A stretch of 64,000 nucleotides of DNA from Mycobacterium pinniadriaticum (GCF_026242045.1 NZ_JAPJDO010000017.1:58862-122861), one strand, 5' to 3'. Positions 33,550 through 41,973 are shown, numbered from the stretch's first letter. A program made the numbers and translations. Notes: generated by a model from the letters alone, not told the origin.

Positions 33550-34281
33550 TTACGGGTGTTGTGGCGTGTGCGGGGTGCGCTCCGGGTCGTCGGCCCGGAT
33601 GAGGTCGAGGTCGTGGCGATTGATCGCGTCGACGAACGCCGCCTGATCATGAACCGCGATAGCGGCGACGATGTCGTCGTGAACGACCAGGCTGCCGGCT
33701 ACCAGGGGCTCATGGTCCTTGACGAAGGTAACCCGGCTCAGCACAGCTTTGATGCTGGTGATGATGAGCTGGTGCATTCCCTCGAGGACGGGAATATGAG
33801 CTGCCGCCGCGACGACAGCGTGGAAGTTCAGCACAGCGTTGAAGAATTCCGGTGCTTCCTGGCTGGCCCGCATGCGCACCATCGCGGTGCGCATTGCGGC
33901 GATGTCTGCGCTGGTGGCGCGTTCGAAGGCGGCCTTGGTCAGTCCGAACTCCAGGTACAGGCGCGCTTCGAAGAGGTCGAGGGGATGGGGGTTCGACGGC
34001 TGGAACCACAGGTCCAACGCACCGGTTCGCACCTGCGGCGGCGTGTTGGCGACGGTGATCCCGCCGCCGGGACCCGGGCGCACCGACACGAGGTCGCGGT
34101 CCCGCAGAATCCGCAAGGTTTCGTTCATCACCGTAGGGCTGATGCCGAAGCGATCCATCAACTCCGCGCGCCGGCCGAGGTGGGCGCCGACCGGCAGGCG
34201 CTCAGACATGATCTCGTGCTCGAGGTCGGCGGCCACCACTTCGGCCCGCGACGAGCGCGCCGCCGGTTCACGGCGTGCCAT
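33550..34281 (-). CDS. GntR-family (FCD) transcriptional regulator
   Basis: A 243-residue regulator with an N-terminal winged helix-turn-helix (about 12-80; LGRRAELMDRFGISPTVMNETLRILRDRDLV) and an FCD ligand domain (about 95-225). Compared with canonical GntR proteins the recognition helix is SPTVMNETLRIL instead of SxxTVREAL, so its operator should differ from the one at 16289. It starts at 34281 with AAAGGAGG upstream, divergent from a CoA ligase gene (61-bp gap), and precedes the aromatic operon on the same strand. It may control both. Confidence 0.9.
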   Translation of the reverse strand: MARREPAARSSRAEVVAADLEHEIMSERLPVGAHLGRRAELMDRFGISPTVMNETLRILRDRDLVSVRPGPGGGITVANTPPQVRTGALDLWFQPSNPHPLDLFEARLYLEFGLTKAAFERATSADIAAMRTAMVRMRASQEAPEFFNAVLNFHAVVAAAAHIPVLEGMHQLIITSIKAVLSRVTFVKDHEPLVAGSLVVHDDIVAAIAVHDQAAFVDAINRHDLDLIRADDPERTPHTPQHP

Positions 34282-34342
34282 CCATGGCCTCCTTTGGCAG
34301 GGGTTGCCGATTACCGAGATAGTAACTTCCAGGAGATGAAGA

Positions 34343-36031
34343 GTGACTGATGCCGCCGCGCCGACATTCGATGGCGCAACCGCCGCCTACCGCGTCGCCC
34401 GCAACTTTCTGATCGAACACCGCGAGGAGTACGACGCGGCATCTGGCTTCCAGTGGCCTGATGTCGGGAGCCGATTCAATTGGGCGATAGACTGGTTCGA
34501 CTGCGTCGCGCACGACAACCGGCGAACCGCCTTGCGCATCGTCGGCGACGACGGCTCCGACGAATCCTATTCTTTTCAAGAAATGGCGCGCCGGTCCGAC
34601 CGTGTCGGACGGTGGCTTGCCGAGGGTGGTGTCAAGGTCGGCGACCGGGTGATGCTGATGCTGGGCAACCAGGTCGAATTGTGGGAGTCGATGCTGGCGG
34701 TGATGAAGCTGGGCGCGGTCATCCTGCCGGCCACGACAGCGCTGGGCCCGAAGGATCTCGCCGACCGGCTGTCGCGCGGTGAGGTGGCCCACGTCATCAC
34801 CAACGCCGAGGAGACGGAGAAGTTCGCCGCCATCACCGGTGATTACGGTCGGATCTCGGTCGGCGACGCGCCCACACCGTGGCGGCGTTACCGGGATTCC
34901 GACGAAGTCGAAGCGCCTGCGTCATTCCGTGCCACGACGTCGCCAGACGACCCGATGCTGGTCTATTTCACCTCGGGGACGACCAGTCACCCCAAGCTCG
35001 TCGAGCACACCCACCGTTCCTATCCCGTCGGGCATCTGTCGACCATGTACTTCATCGGCCTGCGCCCGGGCGATGTCCACCTCAACATCAGCTCCCCGGG
35101 CTGGGCCAAGCACGCCTGGAGCTCGTTCTTCGCACCGTGGATCGCCGAGTCCACCATCGTGGCCTACAACTACACTCGCTTCGACCCGACCAAGTTCCTG
35201 GAGATGATGCAGCATGTCGCGGTGACGTCGCTGTGTGCCCCTCCGACCGTGTGGCGCATGCTGATTCAGGCGCACCTGGGGGACAGGCCGCCGGCGCTGC
35301 GCGAGGTGATGGGCGCCGGCGAGCCGCTCAATCCGGAGGTGATCGCGCAGGTTCGCAACCGCTGGGGATTGACCATCAGGGACGGCTTCGGACAGACCGA
35401 GTGCACCGCGTTGGTCGGCAACACCCCGGGCGCGGTGGTCAAGCCGGGGTCGATGGGTCGACCGCTGCCCGGCATTCCCGTCGAGATCGTCGATCCGGTC
35501 ACCGGCGAGGCGGCCGACGAGGGGGAGATCTGCCTGCGGCTGGCTGATCAGCCGGTGAATCTGATGACCGGCTATCTCGGTGATCCCGAGCGCAACGACG
35601 AGGTCATGGCGGGCGGCTACTACCACACCGGCGACGTCGCGAGTCGGGACACCGACGGCTACATCACCTACATCGGCCGCACCGACGACGTGTTCAAGGC
35701 CTCGGACTACAAGATCTCGCCTTTCGAGCTCGAGAGCGTCTTGATCGAGCATCCGGCGGTCGCCGAGGCGGCGGTGGTGCCCGCCCCCGACGAACTGCGC
35801 CTGGCGGTGCCCAAGGCGTATATCAGCCTGGCGTCGGGTTGGTCACCGGACCGCACCACCGCCGATGCCATCTTCGCCTACGCCCACGAGAACCTGGCGC
35901 CCTACCAACGGATCCGGCGCATCGAGTTCACCGAACTGCCCAAGACCATCTCCGGCAAGATCCGCAGGGTCGAACTGCGGAACCGGGAGAATGCCGCGGA
36001 GTCGCTGCCTGAAGAATTCCGGGAGCGCTGA
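34343..36031 (+). CDS. AMP-dependent acyl/aryl-CoA ligase (MACS type)
   Basis: A 562-residue adenylate-forming ligase resembling medium-chain acyl-CoA synthetases and benzoate-CoA ligases. Motifs: P-loop YFTSGTTSHPKLVEHTH, GFGQTECTALV, YYHTGDVASRDTDGYITYIG, RTDDVFKASDYKISPFELE and the C-terminal LPKTISGKIRR with the catalytic lysine. It starts at GTG 34343 with AGGAG upstream. The following genes encode ring-opening and beta-oxidation enzymes, so it probably makes the CoA ester of a cyclic carboxylic acid. Confidence 0.9.
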   Translation: MTDAAAPTFDGATAAYRVARNFLIEHREEYDAASGFQWPDVGSRFNWAIDWFDCVAHDNRRTALRIVGDDGSDESYSFQEMARRSDRVGRWLAEGGVKVGDRVMLMLGNQVELWESMLAVMKLGAVILPATTALGPKDLADRLSRGEVAHVITNAEETEKFAAITGDYGRISVGDAPTPWRRYRDSDEVEAPASFRATTSPDDPMLVYFTSGTTSHPKLVEHTHRSYPVGHLSTMYFIGLRPGDVHLNISSPGWAKHAWSSFFAPWIAESTIVAYNYTRFDPTKFLEMMQHVAVTSLCAPPTVWRMLIQAHLGDRPPALREVMGAGEPLNPEVIAQVRNRWGLTIRDGFGQTECTALVGNTPGAVVKPGSMGRPLPGIPVEIVDPVTGEAADEGEICLRLADQPVNLMTGYLGDPERNDEVMAGGYYHTGDVASRDTDGYITYIGRTDDVFKASDYKISPFELESVLIEHPAVAEAAVVPAPDELRLAVPKAYISLASGWSPDRTTADAIFAYAHENLAPYQRIRRIEFTELPKTISGKIRRVELRNRENAAESLPEEFRER

Positions 36032-36076
36032 GCGCCGTCGAAATCCGGCCCTTGATGGCCAGAGTTATTGGTATTA

Positions 36077-36087
36077 TGGTATGACCA
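36077..36087. promoter_or_regulatory. GntR/FadR-type operator, site 5
   Basis: TGGTATGACCA within TATTATGGTATGACCAAAG lies 74 bp upstream of the BadI-like gene start, in the 129-bp gap after the ligase gene. It keeps the outer TGGT/ACCA arms of the consensus and shares the TTATGG left flank with sites 1 and 4. It would bring the five-gene unit 36161-39668 under the same FadR-type regulator. Confidence 0.6.
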
Positions 36088-36160
36088 AAGTGTGGACTAT
36101 CGGTCTTGGCGTCAGCTTGGGCCGCCACCGGCCGGCCGATCAAAGACGAAGGGCGACAGC

Positions 36161-36955
36161 ATGACTGACTTCACCGATATCACCTACGAGGTCGACAACG
36201 GCCTGGCCTGGATCACGATAAACCGACCGGATCGTTACAACTCCTTCCGCGCCCGTACCATCGACGAACTCATCAAGGCCTTCAAGACGGCCTGGGGCAG
36301 TGCCGAGGTCGGCGTCATCTGTCTGACCGGCGCCGGCGAGAAGGCCTTCTGCACAGGGGGTGACCAGAAGCAGCGGGCCGAGACCGGCGACTACGGGCCT
36401 TCGGATAGTGGCCTGTTTGAAGTCGATTCGCTACATCGGGTGATCCGTGACGCACCCAAGCCGGTTATCGCGGCGGTGAACGGTTTCGCCATCGGTGGGG
36501 GGCATGTCCTGCATGTGCTGTGCGACCTGACCATCGCTTCGGAAACCGCGGTGTTCGGGCAGAACGGCCCGCGGGTCGGTTCGTTCGATGCTGGGTTCGG
36601 CACCGGCTACTTGGCCCGGGTGGTCGGTGAGAAACGCGCCCGCGAGATCTGGTTCCTGTGCCGACGGTATTCGGCCCAGCAAGCCTACGAGTGGGGACTG
36701 GTCAACAAGGTGGTGCCTGCCGATCAGCTCAAGACGGAGGTGCGGGCCTGGGCCGATGAGATCCTGCAGCTGTCTCCCACGTCACTGAAGGTTCTCAAAC
36801 AATCCTTCAATACCGACACCGAACAGTTCGCCTCGATGGGGCAGATGGCGTACTCCAATCTGAAGCTGTTCGGCGAGACGGCTGAAGCGAAGGAAGGCGT
36901 TGCAGCGTTCAACGAGAAGCGCGCACCGGACTTCGCTCCGTACCGGGGTAATTGA
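36161..36955 (+). CDS. 2-ketocyclohexanecarboxyl-CoA hydrolase (BadI)-like crotonase
   Basis: A 264-residue crotonase of the MenB/BadI branch. It has FCTGGDQ at 63-69, IGGGHVLHVLCDL near 111, and VGSFDAGFGTGYLARVVGE, with Asp143 in the position of the MenB aspartate. EIWFLCRRYSAQQAYEWGL follows, matching BadI closely as I recall it. BadI hydrolytically opens the ring of 2-ketocyclohexanecarboxyl-CoA to pimelyl-CoA. MenB (naphthoate synthase) is the alternative, but the catabolic neighbours and FadR-type operator favour ring opening. The longer open frame from 36068 lacks coding character; ATG 36161 follows a purine-rich AAGGGCGA. Confidence 0.88.
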   Translation: MTDFTDITYEVDNGLAWITINRPDRYNSFRARTIDELIKAFKTAWGSAEVGVICLTGAGEKAFCTGGDQKQRAETGDYGPSDSGLFEVDSLHRVIRDAPKPVIAAVNGFAIGGGHVLHVLCDLTIASETAVFGQNGPRVGSFDAGFGTGYLARVVGEKRAREIWFLCRRYSAQQAYEWGLVNKVVPADQLKTEVRAWADEILQLSPTSLKVLKQSFNTDTEQFASMGQMAYSNLKLFGETAEAKEGVAAFNEKRAPDFAPYRGN

Positions 36956-36960
36956 GGCAC

Positions 36961-38094
36961 GTGTTCACCGCCGAACAGCTCGATTTCGCGCACGCCATCG
37001 AACAGTTCTGTGCCGAGAACTGCGCGACCACCGAGCAGCGTGCGAACCTCACCGACGGTCACCGGTTGTCCAACAGCCCCGAATTGCTCTTGCGCCTCGC
37101 CAACCTCGGGTGGCTCGGGGTGTCGCTACCCGCCGAATACGGCGGTGGGGGAGCCGGGATGGTCGAAGAGTGCATCTTCCTTGAGGAGACGGCTCGCGGC
37201 CTGGCGCCCATCCACGCATACGGCACCGGGCTGACCGCCGCGCAGACCTACCTGAGGCACGGCACCGAGGCGCAGAAGAAAGAGGTGCTGGGCAACCTGT
37301 GCCTGGGGCGGTTCGAGGCGATCGCGCTCTCGGAGCCTGGTGCCGGGTCGGATCTGGGCTCGGTGCGCACCAAGGCGGTCCGCGACGGCGATCACTTCGT
37401 GGTCAACGGGCAGAAGACCTGGATCACCGCCGCCCACTTGGCCGACCATCTCCTGGTCCTCACCCGGACCTCCACCGAAGGCGGTAAGCACCAGGGACTC
37501 ACCCTGCTCTATCTGACCACTGACACGCCGGGGCTGGAGATCAAGCCGATCATCACCATGGACGGCCATACCGTCAACGAGGTCTTCTTCACCGATGTCC
37601 TCATCCCCGCCGACAACGTCATCGGGGGGGTCGGGGACGCCTGGCACCGGTTGATGCGCGGCCTCAACGTGGAGCGATTGATCATCGCAGCGATGTCCAT
37701 TGGAGCGGCACGACGCTCGCTCGAGGACACCATCAACTACGTGCGGCAACGTGAGCAGTTCGGTCGGTCGATCAGTAGTTTCCAGGCAGTTCGGCACCGT
37801 CTGGCCGATCTGGTGGCTGAAATCGATTGCTGCCGTGCCTACGTCTACCAGGTGGCGGCGCAGATCGACGCCGGTCTCGAGGATCAACTGGCCCGGGAGG
37901 GTTCGATCGCCAAGCTCAAGTGCACCGAGGTCGCCAAGCGGGCGGCGCTCGAGGGCGTCCAGCTGATGGGCGGCAACGGCTATACCGTCGAATACGGGAT
38001 GGAACTCCAGGTGCGAAAGGCACTCGCACCGCCCATCTATGGCGGTGCCAACGAGGTTCAGCGCGACATCATCGGCAAGAGTCTCGGGTTATGA
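36961..38094 (+). CDS. Acyl-CoA dehydrogenase (cyclic acyl-CoA type likely)
   Basis: A 377-residue acyl-CoA dehydrogenase. Motifs: LSEPGAGSDLGSVRTKA, NGQKTWITAAHLAD, REQFGRSISSFQAVRHRLAD and LMGGNGYTVEYGME. The C-terminal YGGANEVQ lacks the glutamate of the YEGT motif; instead Glu238 in GLNVERLIIA occupies the base position used by isovaleryl- and long-chain enzymes. GTG 36961 is preferred (GAGG upstream), although TTG 36952 would overlap the previous stop. Its place after a BadI-like gene suggests an AliB-like role, desaturating a cyclohexanecarboxyl-CoA. Confidence 0.9.
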   Translation: MFTAEQLDFAHAIEQFCAENCATTEQRANLTDGHRLSNSPELLLRLANLGWLGVSLPAEYGGGGAGMVEECIFLEETARGLAPIHAYGTGLTAAQTYLRHGTEAQKKEVLGNLCLGRFEAIALSEPGAGSDLGSVRTKAVRDGDHFVVNGQKTWITAAHLADHLLVLTRTSTEGGKHQGLTLLYLTTDTPGLEIKPIITMDGHTVNEVFFTDVLIPADNVIGGVGDAWHRLMRGLNVERLIIAAMSIGAARRSLEDTINYVRQREQFGRSISSFQAVRHRLADLVAEIDCCRAYVYQVAAQIDAGLEDQLAREGSIAKLKCTEVAKRAALEGVQLMGGNGYTVEYGMELQVRKALAPPIYGGANEVQRDIIGKSLGL

Positions 38095-38987
38095 GCAGAA
38101 GTATATTCGCGCCGGACGCCCTGGCGGGCAAGCGGATCCTGATCACCGGTGGCGGCACCGGACTCGGGCGCGGGGTCGCCGCCCGACTGGTCGCCCATGG
38201 CGCCCACGTACACATCTGGGGACGACGAGAGAATGTCCTGGCCGACGCGGTTGCCGAAATCTCTGCTGACAAGCCGGACTGCGCGCACTACCAGGCGGTG
38301 AATGTTCGTGATTTCGATGCGGTTTCGGCCGCCGTTGACGAGATCTGGCACCAGCACGGCGCGTTGACCGGCGTGCTCAACAATGCGGCCGCGAACTTCA
38401 TCGCGCCGACGGTGACGCTGAGCCCGCGGGCGTTTGATGCCGTCACCTCCACCGTCATGACGGGGTCGTTCAACACGACACTCGCCGCTGGGAAGCGCTG
38501 GATCGCTGAGGGACTGCCCGGCGTGGTGCTGTCGAATCTGACCACCTGGGTGTGGAGCGGCTCAGCGTTCGTGGTGCCCTCGGCCATGGCCAAAGCCGCG
38601 GTTCACGCAATGACCATGTCACTTGCCGTCGAATGGGGCCGTTACGGAATTCGGATCAATGCGCTTGCGCCCGGACCCATCCCGACGGAGTACGCCTGGG
38701 AAATGCTCAATCCCACCGACGAGAGTTCGGCCGGCGCCACCCAGGCAGACCAGATTCCGATGGGACGAACGGGAACCATCGACGAGCTGGCGAACCTGAC
38801 CATCTTCGCCTTTTCGGACGCGTGTGAGTACTTGACGGGGGAGACCATCGCAATGGACGGCGGACAACGGCTGGCCGGCCCGAACACGTTCGCCGCGTTG
38901 ACCGCGATGAACGATGAAGACTGGGCACGCGCCCGCGAGCGAAGCAAGGCAGCCTCGGACACAGCCAAGGCGGCTCGAACAGTCTGA
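38091..38987 (+). CDS. SDR, 2,4-dienoyl-CoA reductase-like
   Basis: A 298-residue SDR with GGGTGLG at 20-26 and NNAAANF near 97. The usual YxxxK is replaced by SAMAK (Ser164, Lys168), followed by EWGRYGIRINALAPGPIPTE. That arrangement is characteristic of the 2,4-dienoyl-CoA reductase (DECR) branch, which places its tyrosine elsewhere and reduces conjugated dienoyl-CoA esters with NADPH. Such an enzyme would remove ring or side-chain unsaturation before beta-oxidation. It overlaps the dehydrogenase gene by 4 nt. Confidence 0.85.
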   Translation: MSRSIFAPDALAGKRILITGGGTGLGRGVAARLVAHGAHVHIWGRRENVLADAVAEISADKPDCAHYQAVNVRDFDAVSAAVDEIWHQHGALTGVLNNAAANFIAPTVTLSPRAFDAVTSTVMTGSFNTTLAAGKRWIAEGLPGVVLSNLTTWVWSGSAFVVPSAMAKAAVHAMTMSLAVEWGRYGIRINALAPGPIPTEYAWEMLNPTDESSAGATQADQIPMGRTGTIDELANLTIFAFSDACEYLTGETIAMDGGQRLAGPNTFAALTAMNDEDWARARERSKAASDTAKAARTV

Positions 38988-39009
38988 CGCCGACAAGAAA
39001 GGGTATGGG

Positions 39010-39468
39010 ATGCGGGTGATCACATCCATTGATGACGCGGTTGCCGCTGTTGGCAGCCCGCTTGGGGTCAGCGATTGGCTACGGATAGATCAGTCGCGCA
39101 TCGACGCCTTCGCCGCGGCGACCGGGGACCACCAGTGGATCCACGTCGATCCGCAGCGCGCCGCGGCCGAGAGCCCCTACGGCACGGCTATCGCGCACGG
39201 GTTACTGACGTTGTCGCTGATTCCCGACCTGAGCAAGCAATGCTTCGTCGTCGACAACGCCAAGATGGGCATCAACTACGGACTCAACAAGGTACGGTTC
39301 GTCGCTCCTGTGGCAGCGGGTGCACGCGTCCGGGTGCGCTCTGAACTGGCCCTCGTCGATCAGATCAGCTCCTCCACAGTGCATCTGACGGTTCAACACA
39401 CCGTCGAGGTCGAGGGAAGTGAGAAGCCGGCCGCGGTTGCCCTGATGATCGGAAGGTATGTCTTCTGA
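39010..39468 (+). CDS. MaoC-like (R)-specific enoyl-CoA hydratase
   Basis: A 152-residue hot-dog-fold hydratase. The hydratase-2 motif is present: ATGDHQWIHVDPQRA with catalytic Asp40 and His45, then SPYGTAIAHGLLTLSL. It adds water to a trans-2-enoyl-CoA to yield the (R)-3-hydroxyacyl-CoA. It lies 22 bp downstream of the SDR gene in the BadI-like operon. The start at 39010 is the only in-frame ATG giving the standard family length. Confidence 0.92.
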   Translation: MRVITSIDDAVAAVGSPLGVSDWLRIDQSRIDAFAAATGDHQWIHVDPQRAAAESPYGTAIAHGLLTLSLIPDLSKQCFVVDNAKMGINYGLNKVRFVAPVAAGARVRVRSELALVDQISSSTVHLTVQHTVEVEGSEKPAAVALMIGRYVF

Positions 39469-39668
39469 TGGACCGCAAGGCGGTCGCCACCGACCATCAC
39501 AACACCCGCCCGCTGATCACCATGGTGCTATCCCTTCTGTGCGCACTTGCCGGACTAGCCCTGGCGGCCATCGCCGAAGCGCGGGACAACGCACTCTGGG
39601 TGCTGGCCGGGATGGCGCTGGGCGTGCTCGGTCCGGTATCGATCGCTCTGGTCGCCCGCGCCGATTGA
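39468..39668 (+). CDS. Small two-helix membrane protein
   Basis: A 66-residue protein starting inside the MaoC stop codon (TGATG). After a short charged N-terminus with His-Asp residues it has two hydrophobic segments, about 18-38 and 44-62, predicted to span the membrane. I recognise no family. The tight coupling implies a role linked to the operon, perhaps membrane recruitment, which is speculative. It is convergent with the CAP-domain gene, with a single base between their stops. Confidence 0.7.
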   Translation: MDRKAVATDHHNTRPLITMVLSLLCALAGLALAAIAEARDNALWVLAGMALGVLGPVSIALVARAD

Positions 39669-39669
39669 A

Positions 39670-40158
39670 CTAGGCCGGCTTGCCGTAGACCGCGACCACG
39701 ACCGAGCGGTCCAGACTATTCTCCGACCACACCCCGATTGCGGTGTTGGCGCAGTCGGACATGATCGCGAAGTAGGCCGGGTTGTAATACCTCTGGTTGA
39801 GTATCTCGATGTTATTGATCGCCAGCGCGGGATTGATGGCGACGGTCTGTGCGACAGTACCTGTGAAACCCGCAGCGGCGGCGCGGGACTGCGGCGTGGA
39901 GCCGTCCGACCCGATATCGCCGTCGAGAGCGCGGTTGTTCATGACATCATCGGTGTGCCACTGCGCGGCGAGCGTGAGTGCGGGGTCTTTCTTGATACTG
40001 CTGGTACAGCCGGCTTGACGCTGGATGGTGTACACGTTGGCGACGACGCCATTGTTGAGCCGAGAGTTGTCGGCATGTGCGGCGGGCACGACGGCGGCAA
40101 GTATGCCCAGCACAGCGACGCATACCGCACCTGATCGTCCAATCCTTCTGCGTGACAT
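39670..40158 (-). CDS. Secreted CAP-domain (SCP-like) protein
   Basis: A 162-residue exported protein. The N-terminus (MSRRRIGRSGAVCVAVLG, hydrophobic stretch, then AAHA before Asp-Asn) is a Sec signal peptide cleaved near residue 31. The mature part is a short CAP/SCP domain: LTLAAQWHTDDVMNNRALD, then GFTGTVAQTVA, and ILNQRYYNPAYFAIMSD. Mycobacterial CAP proteins of this kind are cell-envelope or secreted factors of unclear role. ATG 40158 is chosen for the GGAG ribosome-binding site and signal peptide; the frame extends to 40227. It closes the mce operon. Confidence 0.82.
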   Translation of the reverse strand: MSRRRIGRSGAVCVAVLGILAAVVPAAHADNSRLNNGVVANVYTIQRQAGCTSSIKKDPALTLAAQWHTDDVMNNRALDGDIGSDGSTPQSRAAAAGFTGTVAQTVAINPALAINNIEILNQRYYNPAYFAIMSDCANTAIGVWSENSLDRSVVVAVYGKPA

Positions 40159-40169
40159 CGGGTTGTCTC

Positions 40170-40536
40170 CTACTGGCCGGTGTAGCCCGCGGCGGATTGT
40201 CGCAACTGCCAGATCAGCGCCGGACACAATTCGTTGGCCGCCTGGTTGATCAGGTAGACGCCCTGGTAAGCGTCGCCGCTGTTGAAGTCATCCATCACCT
40301 CGGCGACCAGTTGCCGATACCCTTCGCCCCGGCCGATCTTGTCGCAGACACCGTACCCATAGGCCAGCGCAGTATCGGCGTTGGGGAAGTTATAGCCCGG
40401 GCGGACCGTGACGTTCACCAGATAAAGCCACGCTGTCCGCGCGAGCGGACTGGGCCGCGCTGACACTACCCAACATCGCCATGGCACCCAGGGTGCCGGC
40501 GATTACGACCCGGGCGGCAAGAGCATTGACTGCCAT
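40170..40536 (-). pseudogene. DUF732 protein gene with a frameshift
   Basis: Two reading frames together encode a standard mycobacterial DUF732 secreted protein. From ATG 40536 the frame gives a signal peptide (MAVNALAARVVIAGTLGAMA, then SAAQSARADSVA). The downstream frame gives the DUF732 domain (YLVNVTVRPGYNFPNADTA, CDKIGRGEGYRQLV, ELCPALIWQLRQ). The frames meet at 40424-40426, where AAA on the plus strand (TTT on the coding strand) has one base too many; removing one T restores a 120-residue protein. Either the gene is broken or the base is a sequencing error. The start overlaps the end of mceF by 34 bp, so it belongs to the mce operon. Confidence 0.82.
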
Positions 40537-41972
40537 GAGTTGTCCTGCTTGGCGGGTTGGGCGAGTTGGGACTGGGTGTAGACGCGACCGTTCGGACCGA
40601 CATAGGTACCGGTTGCTGGGTCGTACTCCGCGACCCCCACCATGGCCGGTGGTGGAGGCGCTGTTGGCATGTCCGGTTCCGCGGGCGGAGATCCCGGCGG
40701 AATATCGGGGATGCCTTGACCCGAAAGCGTCGCGTTGGGATCACCTTTCCAGTTCATGCCGTCGTTGAGCGGCACGTACTCCTCGTCGCTCTCACACAGC
40801 TTCACTGTCGGCGCCCGTTTCCACGGTTTGGTCTCGCACGGGATGTTACGTGCGCCACGGACATTGAACGGCGAGTCCTGCGGTGTGCGGCAGTACAGGT
40901 CGCCGGCCGCCCGATCCGGATAATCGACCAGGCTGGGGATGCGCGCTTGCTGAGCCGGCAGGAATCCAGTGGTGCACGCCGGCGGAAGGTTCAGGTTGAG
41001 GTTGAACGACAGATACTCGCCCTTATAGGCCTGTTTCGTATTGGCGTTGGCGACGAAGGTGCCCTGCCCGGCCGCCACAGCTTGCGGCAAGACGACCAGC
41101 AACTGCTCGATGTCGTTCTGGTAGGTGAGGGCAACCTGGCCGACGCTGGCCAGGTTGGCCGCCAGAACCGGCAGGGTCGGCTTGAGCCGCTCGGTCAGTT
41201 TGCGGGCTTCCTCGGAGGTCACGATGATGCCCTCCTGATCGATGAAACCAGCCACGGCGTCGTTCTTCTTCTCCAGGTCGCCGGTCACCGTGGCGAGGTG
41301 CGATGCCCAGGCCTGAATCGCTTGTGCGGAGTTGGTCTGGGAATCCAGAACCGGTTTGGCGTTGTCGATGAGATCGATCAGCGGGTCGAGATTCTTGCGC
41401 GCGTCGATCGCCAGCGTCGTCGAGCCCTTGACGATGTCGGACAGCTGCGGTCCGAGGCCGCCGACCGCCGTGTAAGCCTCGTCGATCGCGGTCTTGAGGT
41501 TCTCCCGTGGGATCGCCTTAAGGCCGGAATTGGCGGCGTCCAGAAGCGAATTGATGTCCGGCGGCACCGAGGTGTCGGACTCGGCGATGACGTCCCCGTC
41601 CCGCAGCGGCCTCGAGGTCCCGTTGCGGGGCACCAGATCGACGTACTGCTCGCCGATCGCGGACTGGCTGTGTACCTCGGCTTTCAGATCGGACGGAATG
41701 TCGATGCCCGACTTCAGCGACAGGACTGCCGCGACTCCCGAGTCGTTGAGTTTCACCGACTGCACGCGCCCGACCTCGACGCCGCGGTAGGTGACGTTGC
41801 CGGTGCCGTACAGGCCGCCGCTTTCCGGGAGTTGCATGGTGACGCTGTAGCGACCCACACCGAACAGTTTCGCCGGTAGTTTCAGGAACTGCAGACCCAT
41901 CACCGTGATGGCAGTGAGCGCGATGACTGTGAAGATGGCCAACTGCAACAACATTCGTCGAGTGAGGTGCAT
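40503..41972 (-). CDS. mceF: Mce-family protein MceF
   Basis: A 489-residue Mce protein, the last of six substrate-binding subunits of the lipid-import complex. It has an N-terminal transmembrane helix (about 10-28), the MlaD/Mce domain (about 40-115; GLYGTGNVTYRGVEVGRV, SAIGEQYVDL), a long helical region (about 130-300), and a C-terminal tail rich in Pro with YDPATGTYVGPNGRVYTQSQ. That C-terminal tail motif is typical of MceF. It follows mceE by one base. Mce subunits form a hydrophobic tunnel across the periplasm. Confidence 0.92.
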   Translation of the reverse strand: MHLTRRMLLQLAIFTVIALTAITVMGLQFLKLPAKLFGVGRYSVTMQLPESGGLYGTGNVTYRGVEVGRVQSVKLNDSGVAAVLSLKSGIDIPSDLKAEVHSQSAIGEQYVDLVPRNGTSRPLRDGDVIAESDTSVPPDINSLLDAANSGLKAIPRENLKTAIDEAYTAVGGLGPQLSDIVKGSTTLAIDARKNLDPLIDLIDNAKPVLDSQTNSAQAIQAWASHLATVTGDLEKKNDAVAGFIDQEGIIVTSEEARKLTERLKPTLPVLAANLASVGQVALTYQNDIEQLLVVLPQAVAAGQGTFVANANTKQAYKGEYLSFNLNLNLPPACTTGFLPAQQARIPSLVDYPDRAAGDLYCRTPQDSPFNVRGARNIPCETKPWKRAPTVKLCESDEEYVPLNDGMNWKGDPNATLSGQGIPDIPPGSPPAEPDMPTAPPPPAMVGVAEYDPATGTYVGPNGRVYTQSQLAQPAKQDNSWQSMLLPPGS

Positions 41973-41973
41973 G

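Noticed and set aside
40557..41879. 440-residue plus-strand frame opposite mceF
   Set aside because: It is an antisense shadow of a clear Mce protein and shows no domain.
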